Source of the DNA: Actinomycetes bacterium
Lineage (GTDB): Bacteria; Actinomycetota; Acidimicrobiia; Acidimicrobiales; Ilumatobacteraceae
Assembly (NCBI GenBank): GCA_025359865.1
Contig: JANYDH010000046.1
Location: 1 to 64,000 of the forward strand
DNA: 64,000 nucleotides
Reading direction: 5' to 3'
Numbering within the stretch: position 1 is the stretch's first letter; every line of letters begins with the position of its first letter. The translations under genes were made by a program, and so were the position numbers. The notes under the pieces are model-generated. The model was not told where the DNA came from and searched no databases. It saw only the letters and a program-made list of their open reading frames with translations. Shown here piece after piece: positions 1 through 7,912 of this stretch.

Positions 1-308
1 GAAGGCTATGCGGGCAGGATCGCGTCGACTTACATGTCGCCAGCGCCGATAACTCGACGCGACTCCTCCCAGAACGGCGCAACGGGCAGGATCGCGTCGA
101 CTTTCATGTCGCCAGCGCCGATAACTCGACGCGACTTGGCACCGCAACAGCGGGTAGGCCCGGCGGGCGAGCTGTCAGTCGCCGACGTTGAGCCGACTTG
201 TGCGGCACAATCACGAGTTCAGCAACAACCATGACCCCGTTGCCGACAACACGACCAGACGGCCAACCTCACCCCCCACACCACCAAACAGCATTGTGCG
301 ACAGCCTG
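1..308. mobile_element. Right part of a MITE-like inverted-repeat element, copy 1
   Basis: This stretch aligns without gaps to 24855-25162, with about 15 mismatches by eye (roughly 95% identity). The left end lies outside the window. The right end is the terminal inverted repeat GCATTGTGCGACAGCCTG (291-308), whose reverse complement begins the other copy at 24728 with minor changes. No transposase is encoded, so the element must be moved by an enzyme in trans. It sits 34 bp beyond the 3' end of the large minus-strand surface cluster and does not break a gene here. The target duplication cannot be tested because the left flank is missing. Confidence 0.75.
11..136. repeat. Two 54-bp direct repeats inside the MITE, each a palindrome
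   Basis: Units at 11-64 and 83-136 start 72 bp apart and are almost identical. Each carries a 12-bp inverted repeat (TCGCGTCGACTT ... AACTCGACGCGA, one mismatch) around a loop of about 20 nt, so each could form a cruciform or an RNA hairpin. The same pair recurs at about 24865-24990 in the second copy. The function is unknown. Confidence 0.7.
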
Positions 309-342
309 TCAGCAACAACCAAACGCCAAACGTCGAGAGGCG

Positions 343-771
343 CTACCGATCCTGGAGCACGTACACACCCGCGATGGTGAAGTCACCGACCCACGGGTGG
401 TGGGCCAGCGCTCTCATCGTAGCGGCATCGATCGACCCGTTCGGGTGGACGTAGAACAGATCGTCACCGGGTCGAGGGGCGCACCCAGTGTTCGTCAACG
501 CTGCGAGAACATGGCCGCCATCATCCACGCGGACCAGTGCAGTTGCCGGTACTTGGAGCGTGATGTCTTGCTGCAACGCGCCAGTGGTCGACGCCTGTTC
601 AAAGTGGCCTGTGTCGTTCAAACCACTGCTACACCCGGGGCGTTCGACAAGCGGCCGCGACCGGGTTGTGTCGCTGCGGGCACCTGCATGACCAAGCGTT
701 CCGAACAGGAGTAGGCCGGCGCACATCGTCGCAGCGGCGGACCCGACCCGAGTCTTGGTAGAGAGTGCCAA
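343..771 (-). CDS. Hypothetical secreted protein, last gene of the Pst/WxL cluster
   Basis: This 142-aa protein is not recognised. Residues 1-31 look like a signal peptide: a basic start, a hydrophobic stretch around MCAGLLLFGTLG, and AGA before the mature part. The start is TTG at 771. It is chosen because a strong Shine-Dalgarno sequence (GAAAGGA) lies 4-5 nt upstream, and no ATG is similarly placed. Three cysteines occur in the mature part, two of them in CSS and TGCAP contexts. It lies 48 nt downstream of the preceding cluster gene on the same strand, so it is probably co-transcribed. An extracytoplasmic location is inferred; no function is proposed. Confidence 0.6.
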   Translation of the reverse strand: MALSTKTRVGSAAATMCAGLLLFGTLGHAGARSDTTRSRPLVERPGCSSGLNDTGHFEQASTTGALQQDITLQVPATALVRVDDGGHVLAALTNTGCAPRPGDDLFYVHPNGSIDAATMRALAHHPWVGDFTIAGVYVLQDR

Positions 772-819
772 CGGTTCCTTTCGGCCCGACCACGTTGGTC
801 TGCACCTCTACGTCGGCAC

Positions 820-1824
820 TCACGTCGTAGAAGTTGACCCGACCAACGATCTCTTGAGAGATTCGTGAGAGTCCAGGATCGGTGCCTCATCTGATGATGT
901 GGCGTCGATCACCGCACCGACCGGATCCGCGCTGGAGCGTTTGGCTTGACGCACGATGCGGCGCCGCACGACCCAGCGGAGGATGAGGAGGAAGACGTTG
1001 AAGACCACTACCAGAATCATCACGATCAGCAAGATAGGCCGGTGACGAGTGGTGCTCGTCGAGTTCACAGTGGGTCCGGCGCCAGAGACAGCGACCCTCC
1101 ATTCGACGCTGCCGAACAGTGGTGCCGGCACGACGGCGACAATGGTTTGCTGCCACGTTTGGCCGACCCCGAGCAGTTCCGGGTCGGCGAAGTCGAGGGT
1201 CACCAGGCTGTCATCGGCGGCGCGCCGGCCAGCCGAACCAGAAGCCTTCACCTGTTTGAGTGGCGTGGTCGATCGGTTCTTCACCGTCAACGTGACCTCG
1301 TAGCTGGTCGGCCCGCCAAGCGCGGAACGAACCGCTTTGACCAGGCCCTGCGGTGCTTCGCGGGCTCTGATCGACACGTCGAATAGCTCGCCGATGACTG
1401 CCGGATCGACCAATGGTCGAACCGGATGTCCGGTCACGACAAGTGGGGTGATCGCGACTTCACTGGTGTCGCTTCCGACGACCCTGATGACGCAGGGACA
1501 GTCCGCCGGTGGCGCTGCGACCGGCATCTCCAACACCAACGGACCATCGCCGCCGGGGATCTCGACACCCTCACTACCTGCCATGTTGCAGTCAGTCGAA
1601 CCACGTCGCGCCTCGTTACCGCAGATCGAGATCGTGACGTACGGCGAGGCGAACCCGTCGATGGTCAGCACCACGCTTCGACCTGGCTCTACCGATGCAC
1701 GGCTGGAACTCACCGCCGGTCCGCTGATGAGGGGGTCAGGCCCCGGTGGAGGCGCGACTACAAAGGCCATCGGTAGCGCAAACGCGAGCATCGTCCTCCG
1801 GGCCAGCCAGCGGTAGTGACCCAT
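820..1824 (-). CDS. Membrane-anchored Ig-like/beta surface protein
   Basis: A 334-aa protein with an N-terminal hydrophobic export signal (around MLAFALPMAFVVA) and an extracellular beta-rich region. A transmembrane segment near residues 250-275 (ILLIVMILVVVFNVFLLILR) is followed by a basic stop-transfer stretch and an approximately 50-aa cytoplasmic tail. The start at 1824 lies 2 nt after the stop of the DUF916-type gene, indicating translational coupling. The same frame stays open up to 2553, but that part is antisense-like noise over the upstream gene. The extracellular part contains repeated VTLTVKNRS-type strands resembling Ig or CARDB folds. The pairing with a WxL-interacting protein suggests a wall-surface role; this is inference from context. 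Confidence 0.7.
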   Translation of the reverse strand: MGHYRWLARRTMLAFALPMAFVVAPPPGPDPLISGPAVSSSRASVEPGRSVVLTIDGFASPYVTISICGNEARRGSTDCNMAGSEGVEIPGGDGPLVLEMPVAAPPADCPCVIRVVGSDTSEVAITPLVVTGHPVRPLVDPAVIGELFDVSIRAREAPQGLVKAVRSALGGPTSYEVTLTVKNRSTTPLKQVKASGSAGRRAADDSLVTLDFADPELLGVGQTWQQTIVAVVPAPLFGSVEWRVAVSGAGPTVNSTSTTRHRPILLIVMILVVVFNVFLLILRWVVRRRIVRQAKRSSADPVGAVIDATSSDEAPILDSHESLKRSLVGSTSTT

Positions 1825-1826
1825 GG

Positions 1827-2993
1827 CTACTGGTGCTGCGGCTCGAGAACCGGCAGCTCGTCCTGCGACTCGCCATCGGAGATGACGATCGCCGCCGCGA
1901 CCCCGGCCGAGGCCTCCTTGTGGCGACGGTACCTTCGCCGGGCCATCACACCGAGGAGCAGCACGATCAGCACCATCAGCACGGTGATCGGCGGGGCGAA
2001 CGTTCGATCGTCTCCGGTCGCGACATCTGCGCCGCCAGTGACACCCGGGCGGATGGACTCGATTCGTACGGTCGTCGAGACCAGCATCGTTGCAGGAACA
2101 TCGTTCAGCTTCGCCGTCACGGTGACGTCCTGGCCGGGGAGCAGTTCGGTCAACTTCGCCAGGGTGATGGTTCGCTCGCCGATCCCGAACGGCCCGGCGA
2201 CGGTCACGGTCGGAGTGCCGCCCAGGCGAACGTTGCCGCGGTTCTCGACGCGAAACGTGACGTCGGCAGATCCGGCAAGTGAGTTCAGGGCATGGTGGTA
2301 CGTGGTGTCCAATGCAGTGACGGCGAGGTCCGGCGTGAGCGGGCCGTCGACCTGGACGTACAAGCGGGTGCCGGTGCGACGGTCGACGTTGACGATCTTG
2401 CCGTCGCCGTTGTCGCTGACGGCGATGTTCGACGCCACCACCGCGCCAACGTGGTCGCCGGGTGTGGCATCGATCGGAACCGTGATCGTGATCGGGATGG
2501 TCGCCTGCTTGCCGGGCGGCAGGACGATGCCGGATTGTGCCACGTTCACCCAAGAGCCGGCATCGACGGGGACCTGGCCACCGGGGAGCAGGTCGAAATC
2601 ACCTTCGTCGTTGTTGAAGGCGTCGGTCGCATAGACCTTGAAGTCCATCGGCACGTTGCCGAGGTTGTAGACGATCACGGTGTCATTGACCACGGAGCCG
2701 GCCGCGACCTGGTACGACAGGTTCGGCCGACTGCCAGCTTGATCCCCGTTTGCGGAGCCACCCGGTGTCAGCGTCCAGCTCTGCACCAACTCGATCGGCG
2801 CCTCGCCGGCAGCCGGTGTCGCGTCTCCAGCGCCAAGGGTCGTGTCGCCTGTGGCCGGCGACGTCTCGGTAGGAGTTGGTGCCGGGGTCGTCGGTGGCGT
2901 ACCGGCGAACGCGGGGCCTGCAAAGGTACCCAACCACAACAGTGCGGCTGCTGTGCTGATGGACTGAAACCGGCGATGTCGTCTGGCGTTCAT
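1827..2993 (-). CDS. DUF916/WxLIP-like surface protein
   Basis: A 388-aa protein with a signal peptide ending AGPAFAG. An extracellular domain follows, with hallmarks of the DUF916 family (WxL-interacting protein, peptidoglycan-binding domain): NDTVIVYNLGNVPMDFKVYA, a GSWV motif, IVLPPGKQATIPITITVP and TPGDHVGAVVAS. A second beta domain (about 200-320) precedes a transmembrane helix (PPITVLMVLIVLLLGVMA) and a basic cytoplasmic tail. The start at ATG 2993 has an AGAAGG sequence upstream and directly begins the signal peptide; the frame remains open to 3158 but without a signal. In Firmicutes DUF916 proteins accompany WxL proteins. Here a WxL-like protein is encoded immediately upstream, so the pair is probably functional together. 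Confidence 0.75.
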   Translation of the reverse strand: MNARRHRRFQSISTAAALLWLGTFAGPAFAGTPPTTPAPTPTETSPATGDTTLGAGDATPAAGEAPIELVQSWTLTPGGSANGDQAGSRPNLSYQVAAGSVVNDTVIVYNLGNVPMDFKVYATDAFNNDEGDFDLLPGGQVPVDAGSWVNVAQSGIVLPPGKQATIPITITVPIDATPGDHVGAVVASNIAVSDNGDGKIVNVDRRTGTRLYVQVDGPLTPDLAVTALDTTYHHALNSLAGSADVTFRVENRGNVRLGGTPTVTVAGPFGIGERTITLAKLTELLPGQDVTVTAKLNDVPATMLVSTTVRIESIRPGVTGGADVATGDDRTFAPPITVLMVLIVLLLGVMARRRYRRHKEASAGVAAAIVISDGESQDELPVLEPQHQ

Positions 2994-3203
2994 GTGGTGT
3001 TCGCTGCCTTCTGAGCGTTTGAGCACGAGTGGTACTGAGTACGGCGGCGTACTGAACGGGAGCGTAACGACGGCGGCATGACTGCCGGATGGCGTCGAGG
3101 TGAACAGTTGTGGTCGGACAACGCCAACGGTGGTGCGAGGCGACCGAAGCCGTCTCACACCACCGACAAGGTGCGTTGGAATTTCTTCGTTACCGTTACC
3201 GAA

Positions 3204-5123
3204 TCACACGGTTGTGAAGGTCAACGTTCCGGTGTACGTACCGGAGTTGGCGCTCACCGGAATCAACAGCCGCAAGCGGGCGTCGATCACGGCCATGCCG
3301 AGGCTGCCGGTACCGCCTGGGGCGGTGCCGGCGAAGGCGGCCGATTTGGCCAACGACTGCGACTGAGTCGTGTTGACGTCGTTCGAGGCAGCACCGAGAC
3401 CGGTTGTCGAAGCAGTCGAGGTTGCCTCGCGGACACCACCGGGCAGGACCACCATGTCGTAGCCGTCCAGGTTGGGGGCTGAGTCGTAGGTGACCTCAGG
3501 GTTCCAGCCGAGCAGGTTGCCGCTGAACGAGTCGCCGCCACCAGTGCGGGTGAAGGTGCTCATCCGACCGTTGAGAGTCCAGCCACCATCGACGTCTTGG
3601 GTGTTGACGACGGTGATCTGGGCCATGCGACCCGTCGCCGTGAAGTACTGACCGGCCTTCGGACCACTGGTGATCAGCTTGCCCGTGCCAAGATCGATAC
3701 CACAACGCGTGGGGTAGCTCGGATTCGGCAACCCGGTAACTGCGTCAACGGGGTACGGATATCCGCCAAACACCGGGTCCCCGCTGCCACCAACGGTGAG
3801 CAACGGAGCCGAACCTGTAGGCAAGCCTCCGAAGGTGTAGCCGGTTGTGGCGTCCACCGGATCAGCAGTGGCCGGGCTAGCCAGCAACAAAGCCAGCGGG
3901 CCGAATACGTTGTCCGAGACAGCGGCCGCCGAACCGTAGACACCGCAGCGCTGTGTCAACACCAGTGCACCGGCCGGACGGACGACCATCAGGTCTTGAA
4001 TCAGGGTCTGTGCATTGTTCGATGACGCCGATGCAGCATTCGAGACTGCGCCCACGTAGATAACCGGCGTGTAGATGGCCTGCACCGTGAACGAGTACGA
4101 CCCGCCCGGGGCAGGCACGTTGAGGGTGTTAACGCCAGCAACTGCGGAGAAAGGCGAACCAGCCACCGTCGGAGTCGCGATGACCGTGTAGCCGCTCAGC
4201 GTGGCAGCGCCAGGAGCGACGGGCGTAGTCCAGCTCAAGACGACCTGACCGACACCGGACGTGGCAGTCAACACCGGTGCACCAATCACCGGCGGGCTCG
4301 GCGTACCGTTTACAGTATTCGAATTCACACTCGTGCCGACGCCATTGGCCCCGGTAACGGTCACGGCGTAGCTAGTGCCGTTGACGAGACCCGTCAGCGT
4401 GAATGCGCCAACAGCAGCAACCGGCACGGTCACCGTGGGTCCGCTCGCCGGAACGGCAGTCACCGTGTATCCGGTCGTGGTCGGCGTAGACAGTGCGGCC
4501 GTGAACGAGCCGCCCAACGTCTGGTCACCGGGAGTCAGTGTCCCGGCGAGTACCGGCGCCACCGGCGCTGCTCCGGCGCCAAGGGCGTAGGTAAACCCTG
4601 TCGCTGTGACGTTTCCGATCGTAATCGCCGTCTCCCAATACTTGCCGGCGTCCAAAGCTCCGGCTTGTGTGCACGCGAAGCCGATCTTGTACGCACCGTC
4701 GACGAGTCCGACGGCACCGATCAACGACGACAATGACATCGTCGGAATCCCCGAGATCAACCCGAGAGGGCTCGACGCAGGGTTTCTGTTGAGAATCGGG
4801 GTGCCAACACTGTCATACAACGGTGAGACGAACTGACCAGCTACTGCGTTCGGCCCGCTGGCGTAGGTCAACGTCGATGCATCGACGGCGGCCGACACGA
4901 AGAAGGTCTGCCAACGGTATGCAGGCACGCCCGAGCCGCTGCCGGTACACGATGCGCCGACGGGCGGGGTCAAGGTGAAGATCGTGTTGGCAGTTCCGGT
5001 AGAGGCCACCAACACGTTGGTTCCCAATGCCGGCGCTGCGGCGGCGTTGGTTGTGATCAGGCCTACCGTTGCAACGGCGAGCGCCGCTGCAACAGCTGCG
5101 AACCTGGTGAATTTTGTCTGCAT
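3204..5123 (-). CDS. Secreted WxL-like protein with Fn3 domains and the cluster-specific domain
   Basis: A 639-aa protein. The signal peptide (ATVGLITTNAAAA) is followed by a domain shared with the 557-aa protein downstream of the Pst genes (about 35-165; motifs PAYRWQTFFV, LTYASGPN, SPLGLISGIPTMS, YKIGFACTQAGALDAGKYWE). Two fibronectin-III-like repeats follow (about 170-255 and 260-360). The C-terminal region holds a WxL-type motif, DVDGGWTLNG near residue 510, followed by the usual F-x-G-L-G spacing, and ends in GTYTGTLTFTTV. The start at 5123 has GAAAGGAAACG upstream. WxL domains bind peptidoglycan non-covalently in Firmicutes. Its neighbour is a DUF916 protein, the usual WxL partner. A surface location is well supported; the ligand is unknown. 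Confidence 0.75.
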   Translation of the reverse strand: MQTKFTRFAAVAAALAVATVGLITTNAAAAPALGTNVLVASTGTANTIFTLTPPVGASCTGSGSGVPAYRWQTFFVSAAVDASTLTYASGPNAVAGQFVSPLYDSVGTPILNRNPASSPLGLISGIPTMSLSSLIGAVGLVDGAYKIGFACTQAGALDAGKYWETAITIGNVTATGFTYALGAGAAPVAPVLAGTLTPGDQTLGGSFTAALSTPTTTGYTVTAVPASGPTVTVPVAAVGAFTLTGLVNGTSYAVTVTGANGVGTSVNSNTVNGTPSPPVIGAPVLTATSGVGQVVLSWTTPVAPGAATLSGYTVIATPTVAGSPFSAVAGVNTLNVPAPGGSYSFTVQAIYTPVIYVGAVSNAASASSNNAQTLIQDLMVVRPAGALVLTQRCGVYGSAAAVSDNVFGPLALLLASPATADPVDATTGYTFGGLPTGSAPLLTVGGSGDPVFGGYPYPVDAVTGLPNPSYPTRCGIDLGTGKLITSGPKAGQYFTATGRMAQITVVNTQDVDGGWTLNGRMSTFTRTGGGDSFSGNLLGWNPEVTYDSAPNLDGYDMVVLPGGVREATSTASTTGLGAASNDVNTTQSQSLAKSAAFAGTAPGGTGSLGMAVIDARLRLLIPVSANSGTYTGTLTFTTV

Positions 5124-5182
5124 CGAAGATCGTTTCCTTTCAAGAGGTGAAGTGATGTGGTGACTGGACTTCTGCGACGGGA

Positions 5183-6409
5183 TCATGAGGCACCTGACGT
5201 CCAGGAGCCCTTGAGCGCTGTCGAACCGCAACTGGCGTTGGCAAGAAAGCCGAACTGATTGATCGTCGTGGTCGCGGAGCAGAGCGCCGAAGTAGCGCCC
5301 ACGAAGATCGCCTTGATCGCTGCATTGCCGGGGCCGGTAGCGACGGAGGTCGGGAGCACGTTGTAGACGTTGCGACCGAACACACTGTCGGCATAGAAGG
5401 CCGAGACGGGGGTGAGGGATGTCCCAGAGGCAGCAACCGGCGCGCCGAGGTTCACGGCTGAGCCGTTGTCACTGATTGCGCCGATTCCGACGTTGACCGA
5501 GGCGGGAACGGTGCCGGGAGCAACGCCGTTACCGACTGCGATGTACGATCCGGCCGAAAAGCCGATGATTACTTGGGCGCCGGCCGGGAGGCCAGCGGCA
5601 TCGCCGCGAAGCTTCAAGAGGAGGGCGTCGTTCTCCTGAGAGCGAACTCCTGTTCCGAGCAAGTTGTTGCAGGTCGTCGTCGCGGTGTTTTCCTGAGTCG
5701 TAGTCGCTGTCGTGACGGTGTTCCAAAACTTGTACGAGCCAGAGCCGGTCTGGATACCGCAGGGCACGATCAGGACTCCACCGATCGTCTGCGGTCCAGT
5801 GGTGAACAACGTCGTCAGCTGCGCTCGGGTCAGGGAAGTGACCGGGCTGCCTGCGGCACGGTAGTAGCCGAAGCTCATTGCATCACGGCCGAACGGGACG
5901 AAGGTCACATTGGTGCCGAGATCGCCCGATGCGGGGCCGGACGATGATCGCGCGAAGTCGACCTGTCCGGAGATGTCCACGGCAGTTGCGCAGATTGGCA
6001 ACGTCGAACTGCTGCCGACGATAGCGCTTCCAGTCCAACCAGTTACGGACAGGCCACTTGACGCGTACAGCGCCTTCTGCCCGGCACCGGAACCATTGGG
6101 ACGGGTGAAAGTCGGGCCGCCGAGCTTGGCGGTGATGCAAGTGTCGGCAAGTCCAGCCGGAACAGCAGCATCGAACGAGACGACCTGCTTGTTGCCCGTC
6201 GCTACACCGCTGTTCACCGGCGTGTAGTAGACGCCGTTGGTAAAGCCCGCAGCAGCGTTCATGATGTCTTGAACCGTGTCGGAACCTACACCAACGAATG
6301 CGTCGTATTGCTTGGGATCTGCATGCGCGGATTGCGCCAGTAGAGAGCCGCCCAAGGCGGCTGTGAGTGCGAGGCCAGTGGCCAATCGCTTTGTTCGTGT
6401 CGTCGACAT
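5183..6409 (-). CDS. PstS-like secreted substrate-binding protein (no anchor)
   Basis: A 408-aa protein with a signal peptide (residues 1-30, ending AQSAHA). The mature part has type-II periplasmic-binding features seen in PstS: FVGVGSDTVQDIMNA at the mature start, RSSSGPASG with a phosphate-loop-like Ser/Gly cluster, VPFGRDAMSFGYYR, and SLTRAQLTTLFTTG. The start at ATG 6409 begins the signal peptide; the frame is open to 6541 without one. Unlike the two upstream PstS-like proteins, it has no linker or C-terminal transmembrane segment. It lies after pstB across a 171-bp gap that may carry its own promoter. It may be a soluble ligand-binding partner of the anchored proteins. That phosphate is the ligand is not shown. 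Confidence 0.7.
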   Translation of the reverse strand: MSTTRTKRLATGLALTAALGGSLLAQSAHADPKQYDAFVGVGSDTVQDIMNAAAGFTNGVYYTPVNSGVATGNKQVVSFDAAVPAGLADTCITAKLGGPTFTRPNGSGAGQKALYASSGLSVTGWTGSAIVGSSSTLPICATAVDISGQVDFARSSSGPASGDLGTNVTFVPFGRDAMSFGYYRAAGSPVTSLTRAQLTTLFTTGPQTIGGVLIVPCGIQTGSGSYKFWNTVTTATTTQENTATTTCNNLLGTGVRSQENDALLLKLRGDAAGLPAGAQVIIGFSAGSYIAVGNGVAPGTVPASVNVGIGAISDNGSAVNLGAPVAASGTSLTPVSAFYADSVFGRNVYNVLPTSVATGPGNAAIKAIFVGATSALCSATTTINQFGFLANASCGSTALKGSWTSGAS

Positions 6410-6551
6410 GGTGATGTGGGGAGTCCCTTCGAGTGGCGGAGTTGCACCGACTTCCGATCGGTGCGTGGCAATCTTTACTCTGCCCAAACGAAGCCCAGAT
6501 GGCCTCGAGATGAACACTGAACGTGGTCGCCGAGTGTTCATCCGGCGGACA

Positions 6552-6567
6552 CCTGTGGTGCCACAGG
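6552..6567 (-). terminator. Short palindrome just after pstB
   Basis: A perfect 16-bp palindrome (CCTGTGG, TG, CCACAGG) lies 14-29 bp downstream of the pstB stop. It has no T-tract on the minus strand, so it could be a weak attenuator, an mRNA-stability hairpin or a protein-binding site. Confidence 0.3.
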
Positions 6568-6580
6568 CGGCAACCTGGAA

Positions 6581-7867
6581 TCAGCCGAAACGGCCATTCA
6601 CGTAGTCGTTGGTCCGCGAATCCTGCGGTGAGCCGAACATCGCCGATGTCGGACCATGCTCGACGATCACCCCGGGCGTGCCGTGCTCAGCCAAGAAGAA
6701 CGCACAACGATTCGACACGCGCACGGCCTGCTGCATGTTGTGGGTCACGATCACGATCGTCACTTCCGACACCAACTGCATCACGGTCTCTTCGATTCTT
6801 CGTGTCGACGTCGGATCGAGTGCCGAGCACGGTTCGTCCATCAGCAACACCCGTGGCCTGATAGCCAGCGCACGAGCGATACACAGGCGCTGCTGCTGCC
6901 CGCCAGAGAGTCCACCACCCGGCTGGCGGAGCCGGTCACGAACCTCGGTCCACAGTCCAGCCTTGGTGAGGCACGACTCGACGATCTCGTCCTTGACGTG
7001 GGCGCTGGCCTTGACCCCGGTGAGCCGCAGGCTGGCGAGCACGTTGTCGTAGATCGACATCGCCGGGAACGGATTCGGTTTCTGGAAGACCATCCCGATC
7101 TCACGACGCGCGTCGGTCAGCTTGCGGTTCGCGTCGTAGATGTCGTGGCCGTCGAGCAGTACCTCACCGGCCATCGCTGCCGACGGGATCATTTCATGCA
7201 TCCGGTTGAGAATCCGCAAGAACGTCGATTTACCGCATCCGGATGGTCCGATCAACGCCGTCACTTCGCCGGCAGCCATGTCCAGAGACACTCGGTCGAG
7301 CACTTGGTGTGTACCGAACCAGGCCGAGATGTCGCGGGCGTCGATCCCGGTGAGCGTCGACGTGACGTGCTCCGCCACTGCCGTGGGGTTCGTCGCTGTG
7401 ACCAGTAACGCTGGTGCGGCAAGTTCGGCTGGCGGCTCCATGACGAAGGCGGCTGACACGAAGGGATCCTGCTTCTCCGGGCGTTGCTGGTGACGCACTT
7501 CCCCGCCCGAAAGACGAGCCAACACACCGCGGAACTCGTCTACGCGCTCGACCGGCACAGTGACCCCGAAGTCGGAGATCCCGGGTGCCACGAATATCGT
7601 CCACGCCGCGTCAGCACCATGAATGACCATCGTGAGGTCGGCGACGAGCCACGACCACACGATGTCGCCTTCTGTGGCGACGATTCGGCTTTCGGTCACG
7701 GTCACGTCGGCTGGGTGCAACTCCGTCACCACTGCGTCCGGTCCGAGAACATCACCATCCACCAGTTGCACGACGGCCGAACGCGGAAATGAGGCCAGCT
7801 CCACATCGGGCCGGCGTACATTGACCAAAGCGGTGACCACGGACGTTTGGATCGATTCAAAGTTCAC
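6581..7867 (-). CDS. pstB: PstB-type ABC ATPase with an unusual N-terminal extension
   Basis: A 428-aa protein; PstB is normally about 250-270 aa. Residues 171-428 form a complete phosphate-type ATPase: Walker A GPSGCGKST (207-215), the PstB-typical ILNRMHEMIP, Q-loop VFQKPNPFP, signature LSGGQQQR, Walker B VLLMDEPCSALDP and H-loop THNMQQA. Residues 1-170 are an extra domain not recognised, with alternating hydrophobic strands and a segment DAAWTIFVAPGISDFGVTVP. The start is GTG 7867 with GAGGAGC upstream. It would energise the PstC/PstA pair encoded about 9 kb upstream in the same gene run. PstB is usually adjacent to pstA; here five surface genes and two PstS-like genes separate them. The extension could couple ATP hydrolysis to the cluster-specific partners. 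Confidence 0.85.
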   Translation of the reverse strand: MNFESIQTSVVTALVNVRRPDVELASFPRSAVVQLVDGDVLGPDAVVTELHPADVTVTESRIVATEGDIVWSWLVADLTMVIHGADAAWTIFVAPGISDFGVTVPVERVDEFRGVLARLSGGEVRHQQRPEKQDPFVSAAFVMEPPAELAAPALLVTATNPTAVAEHVTSTLTGIDARDISAWFGTHQVLDRVSLDMAAGEVTALIGPSGCGKSTFLRILNRMHEMIPSAAMAGEVLLDGHDIYDANRKLTDARREIGMVFQKPNPFPAMSIYDNVLASLRLTGVKASAHVKDEIVESCLTKAGLWTEVRDRLRQPGGGLSGGQQQRLCIARALAIRPRVLLMDEPCSALDPTSTRRIEETVMQLVSEVTIVIVTHNMQQAVRVSNRCAFFLAEHGTPGVIVEHGPTSAMFGSPQDSRTNDYVNGRFG

Positions 7868-7912
7868 TACGCAAGCTCCTCAACACAGGCACAACACTGG
7901 CAATGGATTCGT

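Noticed and set aside
11-136. Possible CRISPR array from the 54-bp repeats
   Set aside because: Only two units occur, each internally palindromic and part of a terminal-inverted-repeat element; there are no cas genes.
34-234. Short ORF with repeated MSPAPITRRD, present in both MITE copies
   Set aside because: It is open in both copies, but many of the differences between copies change the amino acid and no ribosome site precedes it, so it looks like an incidental frame.
820-2553. A 577-aa frame on the minus strand
   Set aside because: Its first 240 residues are Arg/His-rich noise over the DUF916 gene; the true start is 1824, after a 2-nt gap.
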